This document shows, piece by piece, positions 18,260 through 27,893 of a DNA stretch of 64,000 nucleotides. A program made the translations under genes and the position numbers. Source of the DNA: Tahibacter aquaticus (GTDB lineage Bacteria > Pseudomonadota > Gammaproteobacteria > Xanthomonadales > Rhodanobacteraceae); assembly GCF_004363655.1 (NCBI RefSeq), contig NZ_SNZH01000020.1, positions 1 through 64,000 on the forward strand, in the 5' to 3' direction. The notes under the pieces are model-generated. The model had not been told where the DNA came from and made no database searches. It saw nothing but the letters and a program-made list of their open reading frames with translations. Position 1 is the stretch's first letter. Each line of letters begins with the position of its first letter.

Positions 18260-18739
18260 CACAGTTGGCGTCGTAGCAGAATTGCAACGTGCGCGTTCCC
18301 GCGATGGGCCGGGCATTTTTTTTGAACACGAGGGCGCTGCGGGTGCATAGAGATCGAATCCGCATCCGACAGCTGCGCCCACGGGCGGCAGGGTCGGGGC
18401 GGGCCTGCATCGCCGCGCCTGCATGCCGCAGTGGACGTGCCGCGTTGGACTTTGACGGCTGCCCGCAGCGCAGCGTGCGTTGGCTCGCCGCTGCTGTACC
18501 GCGTCGTCCGATTGCGCATCCACACCTCGCTTCGTCGCGTTCGATGACACATGCCGCACCGTGCTGCGTCGGCCTGCCGCGCCGCATCGGCAGGGTTTCA
18601 GCTGACGCACCAGCGCTTTTTTCGGCATGGCCGCGGCGTGCGTTTGCCGGCTTTTTTTTGCGAGGAACCGCCCGATGAGCTGATCCGGCGCGTGCCGCGA
18701 TCGTCGTCCGAGGCATTCAGTAGTTCACTGGAGGGCAAT
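18260..18739 (+). other. long untranslated leader of NRPS 1
   Basis: About 480 bases separate the predicted sigma54 start site from the NRPS start codon. There is no convincing gene here. T-runs occur at about 18306-18319 and 18650-18659. No clean terminator hairpin is visible. An open frame in phase with the NRPS begins at 18551, but its extra residues are compositionally unlike the docking domain that follows. Confidence 0.4.
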
Positions 18740-21700
18740 GTGGAACAGGTCTGGGAGTTGCTAAGCGAGCTGGCGAGCAAGGACATCAAGCTCGCCGTCG
18801 AAGACGGCAAGTTGAGCTGCTATGCGCCGAAAGGTTCATTGACTACCGAACTGACGAACGGCATTGCCCGGTTCAAGCCGGCGATCATGGACATCCTGCG
18901 AAACGGCGACGGCAAGCAGTCCGCCGCGCGCGGTGTCGGCGAGTTTCCTTTGTCGGTGGGCGAGAATTCGCATTACATCCTGCAGCAGCTCAATCCCCAG
19001 CGCAGTCACGCCGTTCCCATCTGCATCAAGATCGGTGCCGCGATCGACGCAGGCCTTCTGGCCCAGGCCTGGGACCGCGTCATCGACCGCTTCCCGCTGC
19101 TCAAGACGCGCTTCGTCGAACACGAAGGCACGCTGTCGCATCAGCTGGACGAGCGCTGCCGCTCCGCCATCCGGCACGAAACACTACCGCTGCAGACCGA
19201 TGCCGAACTGGTCGCGCATTTCCAGGCCAAGGTGCTGGAACCGTTCGATCTGCAGCAGGGCCCGTTGTCGCGCATAACCCTGTTCACCTGGGCCGGCGGA
19301 CAGACCGGCCTGTTCATCCTGATCCATCACATCATCTTCGATGGTTTCTCCACCGGTATCCTGCTGCGCGCGCTGTTTGCTGCCTACCGCGATGTTGCCG
19401 GGGGAATCGCGCCGCCGCCGGCGCGTGACGCATCGGGCTTCGCGCCGTTCGTGGACTGGGAAGCGCAGATGCTGGCCTCGGCCGAAGGCGCGCAGCATTC
19501 GGATTTCTGGAAAGAGCAGCTGCGCGGCGAACTGCCGGGCTTCAAGCTGCTGCCCGACGCGCCGCAGCCGCTGCCGCCGGGCTACAAGGCGGAAATCATC
19601 GTCGATGTGCTGCCGGAGCCGACCAGCCAGTGGCTGCGCGATTTCGCCAGGACACATTCCCTGCAGCCTTCGGCGCTGTTCCTGGCCGTATTCCAGCTGC
19701 TGCTGTACAAATATTCGAACCAGAAAGATATCGTCGTGGTGATGCCGGTCATCGTGCGGCCCGACGCGCAGTTTGCCGACGAGATCGGCTATTTCTTCAA
19801 TATCGTGCCGATCCGCGCGCAGTTCGAAAAACCGCTGACGCTACCGGATTTCCTGCGCAAGACGCAGATGACGATGCTGGATGCGGTGTTCCATTCCGCC
19901 TATCCGTTCCCGCTGATGATGAATCGGCAGAAGGTCGAGGGAAATACCGAATTCAAGGTGTATTACGCCTACCAGGAATTCGCCAATCTGGACGATGGCG
20001 AATTCCGCGGCCTGCGCGACGAGTTCGGCCTGGCGCCGGTGAACGGTTTCCGCCAGGAGGCGGAAGGCGACTTCGATCTCGCCTTCGAGGTATTCAACGA
20101 CGGCGACGCGTTCCGCATTCATCTGCAGAGCAATCCCGAGCTGTACCCGAACGAGACCATCCGCGCGCTGCTGGCACACTTCCGCGTGCTGCTGGAGGAA
20201 ATCGGCAAGGATCCGCAGCGCCTGCTCGGTCACTATCCGATCGCGACCGTCGAAGACCGCGAACTGGTGCGCGGCTGGAACGCCACCGATGCGCCGTTTC
20301 CGCAGGATCGCTGCATCCACGATTTCTTTCTCGACCAGGTTGCTGCCGGTCCCGACCGGCCGGCAACGTCCTGTCGCGAGCGCCGCCTGAGCTATGCCGA
20401 ACTGGAGCAGGAGACCGGCTTGCTGGCGCTGCATCTGCAGTCGCTGGGCATAGGCCCCGATGCGATCGTCGCGCTGTGCGTGGAGCGCTCGGTCGACATG
20501 ATGATCGGCATCATGGGCATCGTGCGTGCCGGCGGCGCCTATATGCCGATTGATCCGGAGTATCCGGACGACCGCGTCGGCTACATGCTGGAAGACTCGG
20601 CCACACGCGTGATACTGACCGAGGCGAAGTTCCGCGATCGCCTGGCCGCGCTGGCCGGTGCGGGTATCAGCGTCGTCACGCTGGACCAGCAATGGCCGGC
20701 CCTGCGCAGCGATGCCGCTGCGCGCCTGCAGGGCGGCGAACAGCTGCGCCGCGAGGTGCAGCCGGACAATGTCGCCTACGTGATCTATACCTCGGGCTCA
20801 ACCGGCAAGCCCAAGGGCGTGCTGGTCGAGCATCGCGCCCTGGTCAACCGCATCCACTGGATGCAGAACAGCTACGGCCTGGGCAGCGCCGACGTCGTCG
20901 TACAGAAAACTCCGTATTGCTTCGACGTGTCGGTCTGGGAATTCTTCTGGCCGCCGATGACCGGTGCATCGCTGGTATTCGCCGTGCCGAACGGCCATTC
21001 CGACGTGCAGTACCTGGAAGGGCTGATCAACCGCAGCGGCGTCACGACCCTGCACTACGTGCCGTCGATGCTGCACGCGTTCCTCGACAACGCCAAGGGC
21101 CAGTGCCCCGGCGTGCGGCTGATCTTCTGCAGCGGCGAAGCGCTGGACCGCACCTCGGTCGACCGCTATCGCGCGGTATTCCCGAATGCCGCCTTGCACA
21201 ATCTGTACGGCCCCACCGAGGCGGCGATCGACGTCACCTTCTACGACTGCACGCGCATCGCCTATCCGTTCGTGCCGATCGGCGCGCCGATCGACAACAC
21301 GCAGATCCATATCGTCGACGAGGCGAACAATCAGCAGCCCGTCGGCGTGCCTGGCGAGCTGCATATCGCCGGCGTGAACCTCGCGCGCGGCTATCTGAAC
21401 CGCGCAGAGCTGACGCAGGAACGCTTCATCGCCAATCCGTTCGATCCCGGCACGCGCATGTACAAGACGGGCGATCTCGCGCGCTGGCTGGACGACGGCA
21501 ATATCCAGTATCTCGGCCGCATCGACGCGCAGGTCAAGATCGGCGGCGTGCGCATCGAGACCGGCGAGATCGAGTCGCACCTGAACCGGCATGCGGCGAT
21601 CAGCGAAAGCGTGGTGATCGCGCGTGGACCGGACGGCTACAAGCAGCTGATCGCGTTCTACCGCACCCACGACTCGACCCGCGACGACATGGTCAAGCTG

Positions 21701-22954
21701 GCGCACAAGGATCTGCGCGCCCACCTGTTGGAAACCTTGCCCGAATACATGATTCCCGCGGCCTTCGTCAGCGTCGCGTCGATTCCGGTGACGTCCAATG
21801 GCAAGGCCGACCGGCGCGCGCTGGAACGTATCGACGTCGGCCTGGAATCGAGCCAGGAATACATCGCGCCGCGCAGCGACACCGAACGTGCACTGGCCGA
21901 GATCTGGGCGCATGTGTTCAAGGAAAAAGGGTTCGTGCTGGAACAGGCGCAGATCGGCGTCAACGACAATTTCTTCGAGCTTGGCGGCAATTCGCTGCTC
22001 GCCACCCAGCTGCTGTACCGCATCCGTGCGCAGCTCGGCGTGGAGCTGCCCGTGCGTGCACTGTTCGACCAGGTGACCATCGGCCAGCTCGCCGAACTGG
22101 TCGAGAGCCTGCGCAAGGAAGCCGCACCGGCCGCGCCCGCGGACCTCGTCGTGACAATACAGGCCGGCGGCGACAGCACGCCGCTATTTGCGCTGCCCGG
22201 CGTCGGCGGCAACGTGCTGAGCCTGCGCGAACTGAGCCGCGCGCTCGGCCCGGAGCAACCGTTCCATGCCGTGCAGGCGATCGGGCTCGACGGCACGGCG
22301 GCGCCGCCGGACAGCGTGGAAACCACGGCGGCGGCGAACATCGCCGCGATTCGTGCGCTGCAGCCACGCGGGCCGTATCGCCTGGCCGGTCATTCCTACG
22401 GCGGCGTCGTCGCCTATGAGATGGCGCGGCAGCTGCTGGAGCAGGGCGAGACGGTGGACTACCTGGCCCTGCTCGACGCGGCCACGCCGGCCGTGCTGTA
22501 CGCCCAGCGCGCAGCGGACGAGTTCGAGGATATGCGCCAGCTCTGCGGGGAAATGGCCGAGCAGTCGGGCAGGGCGTTTGCCGTCAGCGCGGCCGAGCTG
22601 CGGGCGATGCCTGTGGAGCAGCTGATCGCCGTCCTCGGCGAGCACGGCATCGCGCTGGACCGCGCGCAATACGAGACGCTGTACCGCGTATTCCAGGCCA
22701 GCCGGCGCTGCTATCAGGCCTACCAGCCGCGTGCCTTGCCGCGGCAGATCGACGTGCTGCTGTTCCGTGCCACCCAGGTGCAGGCCAGCGCGGCGGCATT
22801 GCCGCACGACTATGGCTGGAACGCCGTGCTCGGGCACGCCGTACACGTACACGATCTCGACGCCGATCATTATTCGCTGCTGCGGGGTACAGCGGTGCAG
22901 GCGCTGGCCCAGGTACTGGTACCGGCCGGCGCCGCCGCGACACCCGCGCTCTGA
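18740..22954 (+). CDS. NRPS, C-A-T-TE, predicted serine-activating
   Basis: 1404 residues from a GTG start with GGAGGG at 18730-18735. The start is chosen because the protein then opens with a TubC-like docking domain (VEQVWELLSELA, about 1-48), as the second NRPS does. Next come a condensation domain (about 70-495, active HHIIFDG at 196), an adenylation domain (about 525-1030, YTSGSTGKPKG), a thiolation domain (Ser about 1085 in GGNS) and a thioesterase (from about 1147, GHSYGG with Ser about 1219). The specificity-pocket residues read D-V-W-H-F-S-L-I-D-K by motif alignment, close to the serine code. The TE marks it as a product-releasing module. A sigma54 promoter lies upstream. Confidence 0.93.
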   Translation: MEQVWELLSELASKDIKLAVEDGKLSCYAPKGSLTTELTNGIARFKPAIMDILRNGDGKQSAARGVGEFPLSVGENSHYILQQLNPQRSHAVPICIKIGAAIDAGLLAQAWDRVIDRFPLLKTRFVEHEGTLSHQLDERCRSAIRHETLPLQTDAELVAHFQAKVLEPFDLQQGPLSRITLFTWAGGQTGLFILIHHIIFDGFSTGILLRALFAAYRDVAGGIAPPPARDASGFAPFVDWEAQMLASAEGAQHSDFWKEQLRGELPGFKLLPDAPQPLPPGYKAEIIVDVLPEPTSQWLRDFARTHSLQPSALFLAVFQLLLYKYSNQKDIVVVMPVIVRPDAQFADEIGYFFNIVPIRAQFEKPLTLPDFLRKTQMTMLDAVFHSAYPFPLMMNRQKVEGNTEFKVYYAYQEFANLDDGEFRGLRDEFGLAPVNGFRQEAEGDFDLAFEVFNDGDAFRIHLQSNPELYPNETIRALLAHFRVLLEEIGKDPQRLLGHYPIATVEDRELVRGWNATDAPFPQDRCIHDFFLDQVAAGPDRPATSCRERRLSYAELEQETGLLALHLQSLGIGPDAIVALCVERSVDMMIGIMGIVRAGGAYMPIDPEYPDDRVGYMLEDSATRVILTEAKFRDRLAALAGAGISVVTLDQQWPALRSDAAARLQGGEQLRREVQPDNVAYVIYTSGSTGKPKGVLVEHRALVNRIHWMQNSYGLGSADVVVQKTPYCFDVSVWEFFWPPMTGASLVFAVPNGHSDVQYLEGLINRSGVTTLHYVPSMLHAFLDNAKGQCPGVRLIFCSGEALDRTSVDRYRAVFPNAALHNLYGPTEAAIDVTFYDCTRIAYPFVPIGAPIDNTQIHIVDEANNQQPVGVPGELHIAGVNLARGYLNRAELTQERFIANPFDPGTRMYKTGDLARWLDDGNIQYLGRIDAQVKIGGVRIETGEIESHLNRHAAISESVVIARGPDGYKQLIAFYRTHDSTRDDMVKLAHKDLRAHLLETLPEYMIPAAFVSVASIPVTSNGKADRRALERIDVGLESSQEYIAPRSDTERALAEIWAHVFKEKGFVLEQAQIGVNDNFFELGGNSLLATQLLYRIRAQLGVELPVRALFDQVTIGQLAELVESLRKEAAPAAPADLVVTIQAGGDSTPLFALPGVGGNVLSLRELSRALGPEQPFHAVQAIGLDGTAAPPDSVETTAAANIAAIRALQPRGPYRLAGHSYGGVVAYEMARQLLEQGETVDYLALLDAATPAVLYAQRAADEFEDMRQLCGEMAEQSGRAFAVSAAELRAMPVEQLIAVLGEHGIALDRAQYETLYRVFQASRRCYQAYQPRALPRQIDVLLFRATQVQASAAALPHDYGWNAVLGHAVHVHDLDADHYSLLRGTAVQALAQVLVPAGAAATPAL

Positions 22955-23057
22955 GCGCAAGCACCGGCGCGCCGCCGTCGATTGCCGCGCGCCGGCTGCG
23001 CCGATCGAGGTGTCGCGCGCCGTTCCTTTTTTGCCTGGGTGACAGCAGCTGCCTCAG

Positions 23058-23090
23058 TTTCAGGACTGGCCCGTCCCGCTATCGGGACGG
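23058..23090 (+). promoter_or_regulatory. palindromic upstream activator element, copy B
   Basis: Identical over 23 bases to 18152-18174, followed by the inner palindrome half GGGACGGG. The inner inverted repeat CCCGTCCC/GGGACGGG is longer here, while the outer arm seen in copy A is lost. It sits 82 bases upstream of the promoter GG. Confidence 0.75.
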
Positions 23091-23137
23091 GTGTCGCAAG
23101 TAACTTTATAAGTCGCTGTTTTCCGGACAAGTATCCA

Positions 23138-23154
23138 TTGGCACAAGGATTGCT
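23138..23154 (+). promoter_or_regulatory. sigma54-type -24/-12 promoter for the exporter operon
   Basis: TTGGCACAAGGATTGCT: GG at 23140-23141 and GC at 23152-23153, spaced 12, very close to the TTGGCACG-N4-TTGCW consensus. The predicted transcript start (about 23165) is immediately next to the ATG at 23166, so the mRNA may be leaderless or the true start codon may lie downstream. Confidence 0.8.
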
Positions 23155-23165
23155 CTCAGCAGCGC

Positions 23166-24416
23166 ATGGACTACGCCCGCCCCAAATCAAAAAGCTTCCT
23201 CAGCAAGCGTGCCGTCATCGTGGCCGTTGCCGTCTGCGCACTGCTGGGCGGCGGCATCACGCTGGCGCGAATCGACTTCAGCACCCAGCGCGTGGAACGC
23301 CGCAAGGTCACCATCGACACGGTCAAGCGCGGCACCCTCGAAGTGAAGGTGCATGCGAACGGCCAGCTCCTGCCGCGCAATGTCGAGTACATCGCCTCGC
23401 AGGTGACCGGCCGCGTCGCCAAGGCGCTGGTCAAGCCGGGCGATGTCGTCAAGACCGGCGACGTGCTGGTCGAACTGGGCAATCCCCAGCTGGTTGCCAG
23501 CGCGGACGAGGCCAAGTCTGCCTGGGAAGGTGCCGTCAACGAAGCCAAGGCCGCCGAGGCGGAACAGCGCGCCAACCTGCTGAACCAGGAGGCCGTGCTG
23601 ACCCAGGCCAAGTTCGCCATGCAGCGGGCGCAGGGCCGCCTGACGGCGGAAACGAAGCTGTTCGGCCGCGGTATCGTGTCGGAGATCGACTACGACAACA
23701 GCAAGCTCACCGTGGCCCAGACCACCGAGCAGTTCGCGCTTGAGCAGAACCGCTTCAAGGCGATACGCGACAACGTCAAGGTGCAGCTCGACGTCAAGCA
23801 GTCGCGTGTCGACGAGCTGGCCAAGGCGCTGGACCGCGCCCGCGACCAGGTCGGCAATCTGCGCATCGTCGCGGGCATCGACGGCGTCGTGCAGGAGATC
23901 TCGGTCGATGTCGGCCAGCAGCTGCAGCCCGGCGCGCCGATAGGCCGCATCGCCCAGCCCGACCAGCTGTATGCGGAACTGCGTGTGCCGGCGCGCGAGG
24001 CGACCGAGGTGCAGATTGGCCAGAACGTCGTCGTCGATACGCGCAATGGCACGGTCGACGGTACGGTGACGCGTGTCGACCCGGCCGTCACCGACGGCAC
24101 CGTGATCGTCGATGTCGACCTGAAGGGCGGCATTCCCGCCGGTGCGCGGCCGCAGCTGCCGGTGGAGGGCGTGGTGTATCTGAGCCAGCTGCCCGATACC
24201 TTGTACGTAGGCCGGCCCGCCTATGTGAAATCCAACGCGGCGATCGCCGTATACAAGCTGGAGTCCGGCGGCGCCTATGCGACGCGCGTGCCGATCCAGG
24301 CCGGCAAGGTTTCGCTCGATTTCCTGCAGGTGCTGGCCGGTCTGGAAGCAGGCGATCGCATCATCACCTCCGAAACGGGCGAGTGGCAGAGCAAGGAACG
24401 AATCCTGCTCAACTGA
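23166..24416 (+). CDS. MacA/HlyD-like periplasmic adaptor (membrane fusion protein)
   Basis: 416 residues. A short basic N terminus precedes one hydrophobic anchor (about 17-36). A beta-barrel/lipoyl half (VTGRVAKALVKPGDVV) is followed by a long coiled-coil hairpin (about 115-225) and a second lipoyl half with IDGVVQEISVDVGQQL. Family members link an inner-membrane ABC or RND pump to an outer-membrane channel. It is followed by a permease and an ATPase gene, so it should be the adaptor of the exporter for the cluster product. No good ribosome site precedes the ATG, which matches the nearly leaderless transcript predicted from the sigma54 promoter. Confidence 0.9.
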   Translation: MDYARPKSKSFLSKRAVIVAVAVCALLGGGITLARIDFSTQRVERRKVTIDTVKRGTLEVKVHANGQLLPRNVEYIASQVTGRVAKALVKPGDVVKTGDVLVELGNPQLVASADEAKSAWEGAVNEAKAAEAEQRANLLNQEAVLTQAKFAMQRAQGRLTAETKLFGRGIVSEIDYDNSKLTVAQTTEQFALEQNRFKAIRDNVKVQLDVKQSRVDELAKALDRARDQVGNLRIVAGIDGVVQEISVDVGQQLQPGAPIGRIAQPDQLYAELRVPAREATEVQIGQNVVVDTRNGTVDGTVTRVDPAVTDGTVIVDVDLKGGIPAGARPQLPVEGVVYLSQLPDTLYVGRPAYVKSNAAIAVYKLESGGAYATRVPIQAGKVSLDFLQVLAGLEAGDRIITSETGEWQSKERILLN

Positions 24417-24522
24417 GCGGCAGTCCGTGCGCAACGGTGCCGGCAGGGCCGCTTGCGCAGCAACGCAGCTGTTTTTGAATTTTCCTGACTTTTTTCAATT
24501 CAATCCAAAAGTGAGCTAGTCA

Positions 24523-26952
24523 ATGCTGACGAACCTGTGGTTCGACCTGAGATACGCTCTGCGCCTGTTGCGCAAGACGATGACGCATTCGCTGCTGTCC
24601 GCGCTGGTGGTCGCCCTCAGCGTCGGCCTGGCGCTGTTCGTCTTCGTGATGGACTATGCGATCGCATTCAGGCCGCTGCCGTTCAGCGACTCGGGCAACT
24701 GGCTCAGCGTACAGATCTCGCCGAAGGCGACCGAGCGCGCGCGTCCGCGCCTGGATTCGTATACCTACCAGGAACTGCTCAACCGGCGCCGCGCAGTCAA
24801 CCATATCGGCGCATTCGCCGGACGCGAGGCGGTGCTCAGCGAGGGCGAGGAGAGCAATACCCTGCGCGCCGCGCTGATCAGCCCTGGCCTGTTCACGGCC
24901 ATGGCGGTGCAGCCCCAGCTGGGCCGGCTGTTCACTGCCACCGACGGGCAGAACGGTTCGGCCCCGGTCGTCATCCTGAGCCACGAGGCCTGGCAGAAAT
25001 ACTTCGCTGCGGACGCGTCCATCGTCGGCAAGCAGGTGCGCATCGACGCGCAGCCGATGCAGGTCGTGGCAGTGATGCCGAAAGGCTTCTACGCGTTCCA
25101 GGACTTCGAGGTCTGGTTTCCCCTGTCGCCGCAGCCGCTGGCCGCGCCGCTGGATTCGGCGCCGGTCCTGTCGGCGTTCGTGCGGCTGGAGCCGGGCCAG
25201 GACGCCGACACCGTCATGAACGAGCTGCAGCCGGTCGTGGACGAGGTCAACAAGCGCTACAGCGCCAATTTCGATGCGACGCGGCAGGTCGCCCTGTTTC
25301 CGGCCTATCGCATCTACAGCCATGCCAACATGCCGGTGATCATCGTGTCCGGCTTCATCGCGATCGCAGTGCTGCTGCTGGGATCGGTCAATATCAGCAT
25401 GATCTTCTATGCGCGCCTGCTGGAACGCAGCCGCGAGCTGGCACTGCGCTCGGCGCTGGGCTCCTCGCGCGCACGCCTGCTGCGCCAGTGCCTGCTGGAG
25501 TCGGTCGTCATCATTGCGCTGGGGCTGGTCGTCGGCATAGGGCTGGCGATGATCGGCATCCAGTGGGGCCAGAGCATCCGCGATTTCCCGTCGCAGGTAC
25601 TGGCCTCGGGTTTCCCACCGGACTATCCGGAGATGCGCGTGGTCGATCTGTTCGCGGCGATTCTCGCTGCCGCGGTGATCTGGCTGGCCAGCACGCTGAT
25701 TCCCGCCTGGCGTATCTCGCGGCAGGATGCGGCCAAGGTGATCGCCAGCGGCGGCAAGGGTGTTTCGTCCGGCCGCGGCAGTTCCAAGAGCGCGATGATC
25801 CTGGTCGGCGTGCAGGTGATCATTTCCTGCATGCTGCTGGTGATCTGCGCGAGCCTGGTGGTGGCAGTCGGCGACGAGGCAGGCAAGGCCAAGGGCGTGG
25901 CTACGGCTGGCGTGCATGTGTCGACCGAACCTACCGTGTTCGGCAGCCAGTACGCCGACGCGGCAGCGCGCACCAACTACTGGAACGAATTGTCCGGCGC
26001 CATCGGCCGGCGCCTGCCCGGTTCCAGCGCGACGTTCGCGACAGCCGTGCCGACGCGTCCGATCGAGGAAGCAGTGGCGATCGAGAACCGCGAGGTCGCG
26101 GCGAGCGAAGGCGCGCTGACATTGCCGGTCACTGCCGTGGCGGACAATTACTTCGAGGTGCTCGGCATCAGCCTGCGCGCCGGCCGTCTGTTCGACAGCA
26201 CCGACTCGGCAACCGCGCTGAACGTCGCCGTGATCGACGAGCACACCGCCAAGCGCTACTGGCCCGACCAGGATCCGCTGGGCAAGCGCATCCAGATCGA
26301 CCCAGCGGGCAACGGTCCCTGGCTGACCATCGTCGGCGTCGTTTCGCACGTCGCCGGGCAGCCGTACAGCGGCGATGCCGGTGTGATCTACCGGTCCACG
26401 CGCCAGGCCGCGCCGGCGGCGTTCCACGTCATCGTCAAGGCGCCCGCGGCCACGGCCAACGCCGCTGCCGCGATCCGCGAAGCAGCCTTTACGGTCGACC
26501 GCGATCTGCCGCTGCACAACCTGCAGAAACTCGACGACCTGCTGGCCGCGCTGGATATCGGCTTCGCGTCGATCATTCCGGTGTTCAGCGTGATCGTCGG
26601 CATCACCGTGCTGCTGGCGGCGAGCGGTCTGTTCGGACTGATCAGCCGTTCGGTCGCCCAGCGCACCCAGGAAATCGGCGTTCGCCGCGCCCTCGGCAGC
26701 ACTACCGCGCGGATCACCGCGATCTTCGTGCGCCAGGGCGCGATCTATCTCGCCATTGCGCTGATCGGCGGCTTCCTCGGCGTGGTGATGACGAACATGC
26801 TCGCGTCGGTAATACCCAACGCGCTGGACCGCGTCGCCGTGGTGATCGTCGGCGTGCTGGTGGTCATGTTCGTGGTGATCTTCTCGGCCTCGTATTTCCC
26901 GACGCGCAGGGCAGTGCGGCTGGAGCCGGGCGAGGCATTGCGCTACGAGTAA
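24523..26952 (+). CDS. MacB/FtsX-type ABC transporter permease
   Basis: 809 residues, twice the size of a simple FtsX permease. The layout is a transmembrane helix at about 22-45, a MacB-type periplasmic domain (about 50-270), an FtsX transmembrane block (about 280-400), another helix (about 425-448), a second periplasmic domain and a second FtsX block (about 685-800, with QEIGVRRALGS). This double MacB_PCD-FtsX arrangement is that of ADOP-like permeases, which act without an in-protein ATPase; the ATPase is the next gene but one hairpin away (27074). It likely exports the polyketide-peptide product, or gives self-resistance. Confidence 0.9.
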   Translation: MLTNLWFDLRYALRLLRKTMTHSLLSALVVALSVGLALFVFVMDYAIAFRPLPFSDSGNWLSVQISPKATERARPRLDSYTYQELLNRRRAVNHIGAFAGREAVLSEGEESNTLRAALISPGLFTAMAVQPQLGRLFTATDGQNGSAPVVILSHEAWQKYFAADASIVGKQVRIDAQPMQVVAVMPKGFYAFQDFEVWFPLSPQPLAAPLDSAPVLSAFVRLEPGQDADTVMNELQPVVDEVNKRYSANFDATRQVALFPAYRIYSHANMPVIIVSGFIAIAVLLLGSVNISMIFYARLLERSRELALRSALGSSRARLLRQCLLESVVIIALGLVVGIGLAMIGIQWGQSIRDFPSQVLASGFPPDYPEMRVVDLFAAILAAAVIWLASTLIPAWRISRQDAAKVIASGGKGVSSGRGSSKSAMILVGVQVIISCMLLVICASLVVAVGDEAGKAKGVATAGVHVSTEPTVFGSQYADAAARTNYWNELSGAIGRRLPGSSATFATAVPTRPIEEAVAIENREVAASEGALTLPVTAVADNYFEVLGISLRAGRLFDSTDSATALNVAVIDEHTAKRYWPDQDPLGKRIQIDPAGNGPWLTIVGVVSHVAGQPYSGDAGVIYRSTRQAAPAAFHVIVKAPAATANAAAAIREAAFTVDRDLPLHNLQKLDDLLAALDIGFASIIPVFSVIVGITVLLAASGLFGLISRSVAQRTQEIGVRRALGSTTARITAIFVRQGAIYLAIALIGGFLGVVMTNMLASVIPNALDRVAVVIVGVLVVMFVVIFSASYFPTRRAVRLEPGEALRYE

Positions 26953-26964
26953 CGCAAATCGGAC

Positions 26965-26989
26965 GCCGCCGCGGCCAGGCCGCGGCGGC
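26965..26989. other. perfect intercistronic hairpin
   Basis: Twelve-base arms (26965-26976 and 26978-26989) flank a single A, which makes a near-perfect GC palindrome 12 bases after the permease stop. No T-run follows, so it is more likely an mRNA-processing or stability element between permease and ATPase cistrons than a terminator. Confidence 0.5.
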
Positions 26990-27073
26990 ACAGGCACATT
27001 GGCGGCACCGTCGCCGCCATCCAGCGTGATACACAACGCACCGCCCAGACATGCCGGTGCACAGGAGATCGTC

Positions 27074-27796
27074 ATGAGCAAGCAACACCTGATCGAATTG
27101 CAGGCCGTCAAGAAGATCTTCTACACGGACGACCTGGAGACCTGGGCGCTCAACAATATTCATCTCACCATCGACGCGGGTGAATACGTGTCGATCAGCG
27201 GCCCGTCGGGCTGCGGCAAATCCACGCTGCTGTCGGTGATGGGGCTGCTCAGCTCCTTCACCGAAGGCAAGTACCTGCTCAACGGCGCGGAAGTGTCGAG
27301 TCTCGGCGAGGCCGAGCAGGCGCGCGTGCGCAACCAGGAAATCGGCTTCATCTTCCAGGCCTTCAACCTGATCGGCGACATGAGCGTGTTCGAGAATGTC
27401 GAACTGCCGCTGACCTTCCGCAACGACCTCTCGCGCAAGCAGCGTCACGAAATGGTGGTCGAGGCACTGGAGCAGGTGGAGATCGGTCATCGCCAGAAGC
27501 ACTATCCAGCAGAACTGTCGGGCGGCCAGCAGCAGCGCGTCGCCATTGCGCGCGCGCTGGTTGGCAAGCCCAAGGTGCTGCTGGCCGACGAACCGACCGG
27601 CAATCTCGATTCGAAGAATGCGCAGATCGTGATGGACCAGCTCGCCGCCCTGCATCGCAAGGGCAGCACCATCGTGATGGTCACGCACGATCCGCGTTCC
27701 GCCGAGCAGGCGCAGCGCCAGGTATCGCTGTTCGACGGCAAGCTCGTCGACGATCGCACGATGTCGCAGGGCGTGCGCATGGCGGCACACGGCTAG
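27074..27796 (+). CDS. ABC transporter ATPase (MacB/LolD-like)
   Basis: 240 residues, with AGGAGAT just before the ATG at 27074. Walker A GPSGCGKST (about 44-52), Q-loop FQAFNL, signature LSGGQQQR (about 146) and Walker B VLLADEPTGNLDS are all intact. This is the class of ATPase that pairs with FtsX-fold permeases. It completes a tripartite export operon (adaptor, permease, ATPase) lying between the two NRPS genes, and should power product export. Confidence 0.93.
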   Translation: MSKQHLIELQAVKKIFYTDDLETWALNNIHLTIDAGEYVSISGPSGCGKSTLLSVMGLLSSFTEGKYLLNGAEVSSLGEAEQARVRNQEIGFIFQAFNLIGDMSVFENVELPLTFRNDLSRKQRHEMVVEALEQVEIGHRQKHYPAELSGGQQQRVAIARALVGKPKVLLADEPTGNLDSKNAQIVMDQLAALHRKGSTIVMVTHDPRSAEQAQRQVSLFDGKLVDDRTMSQGVRMAAHG

Positions 27797-27893
27797 TGTC
27801 CTGACGCGGCCGCGCCGGCGTTTGCCGGCCGCGGCCTGGCGGGCACGCCACTCGCCGAGGGGGCGGCGAGCGAATCAGCAGACGGGGAGCTGC

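Noticed and set aside
18551-18739. N-terminal extension of NRPS 1
   Set aside because: The 63 extra residues are Arg/Ala-rich and unrelated to the docking domain. The GTG at 18740 has a ribosome site and mirrors the start of NRPS 2.
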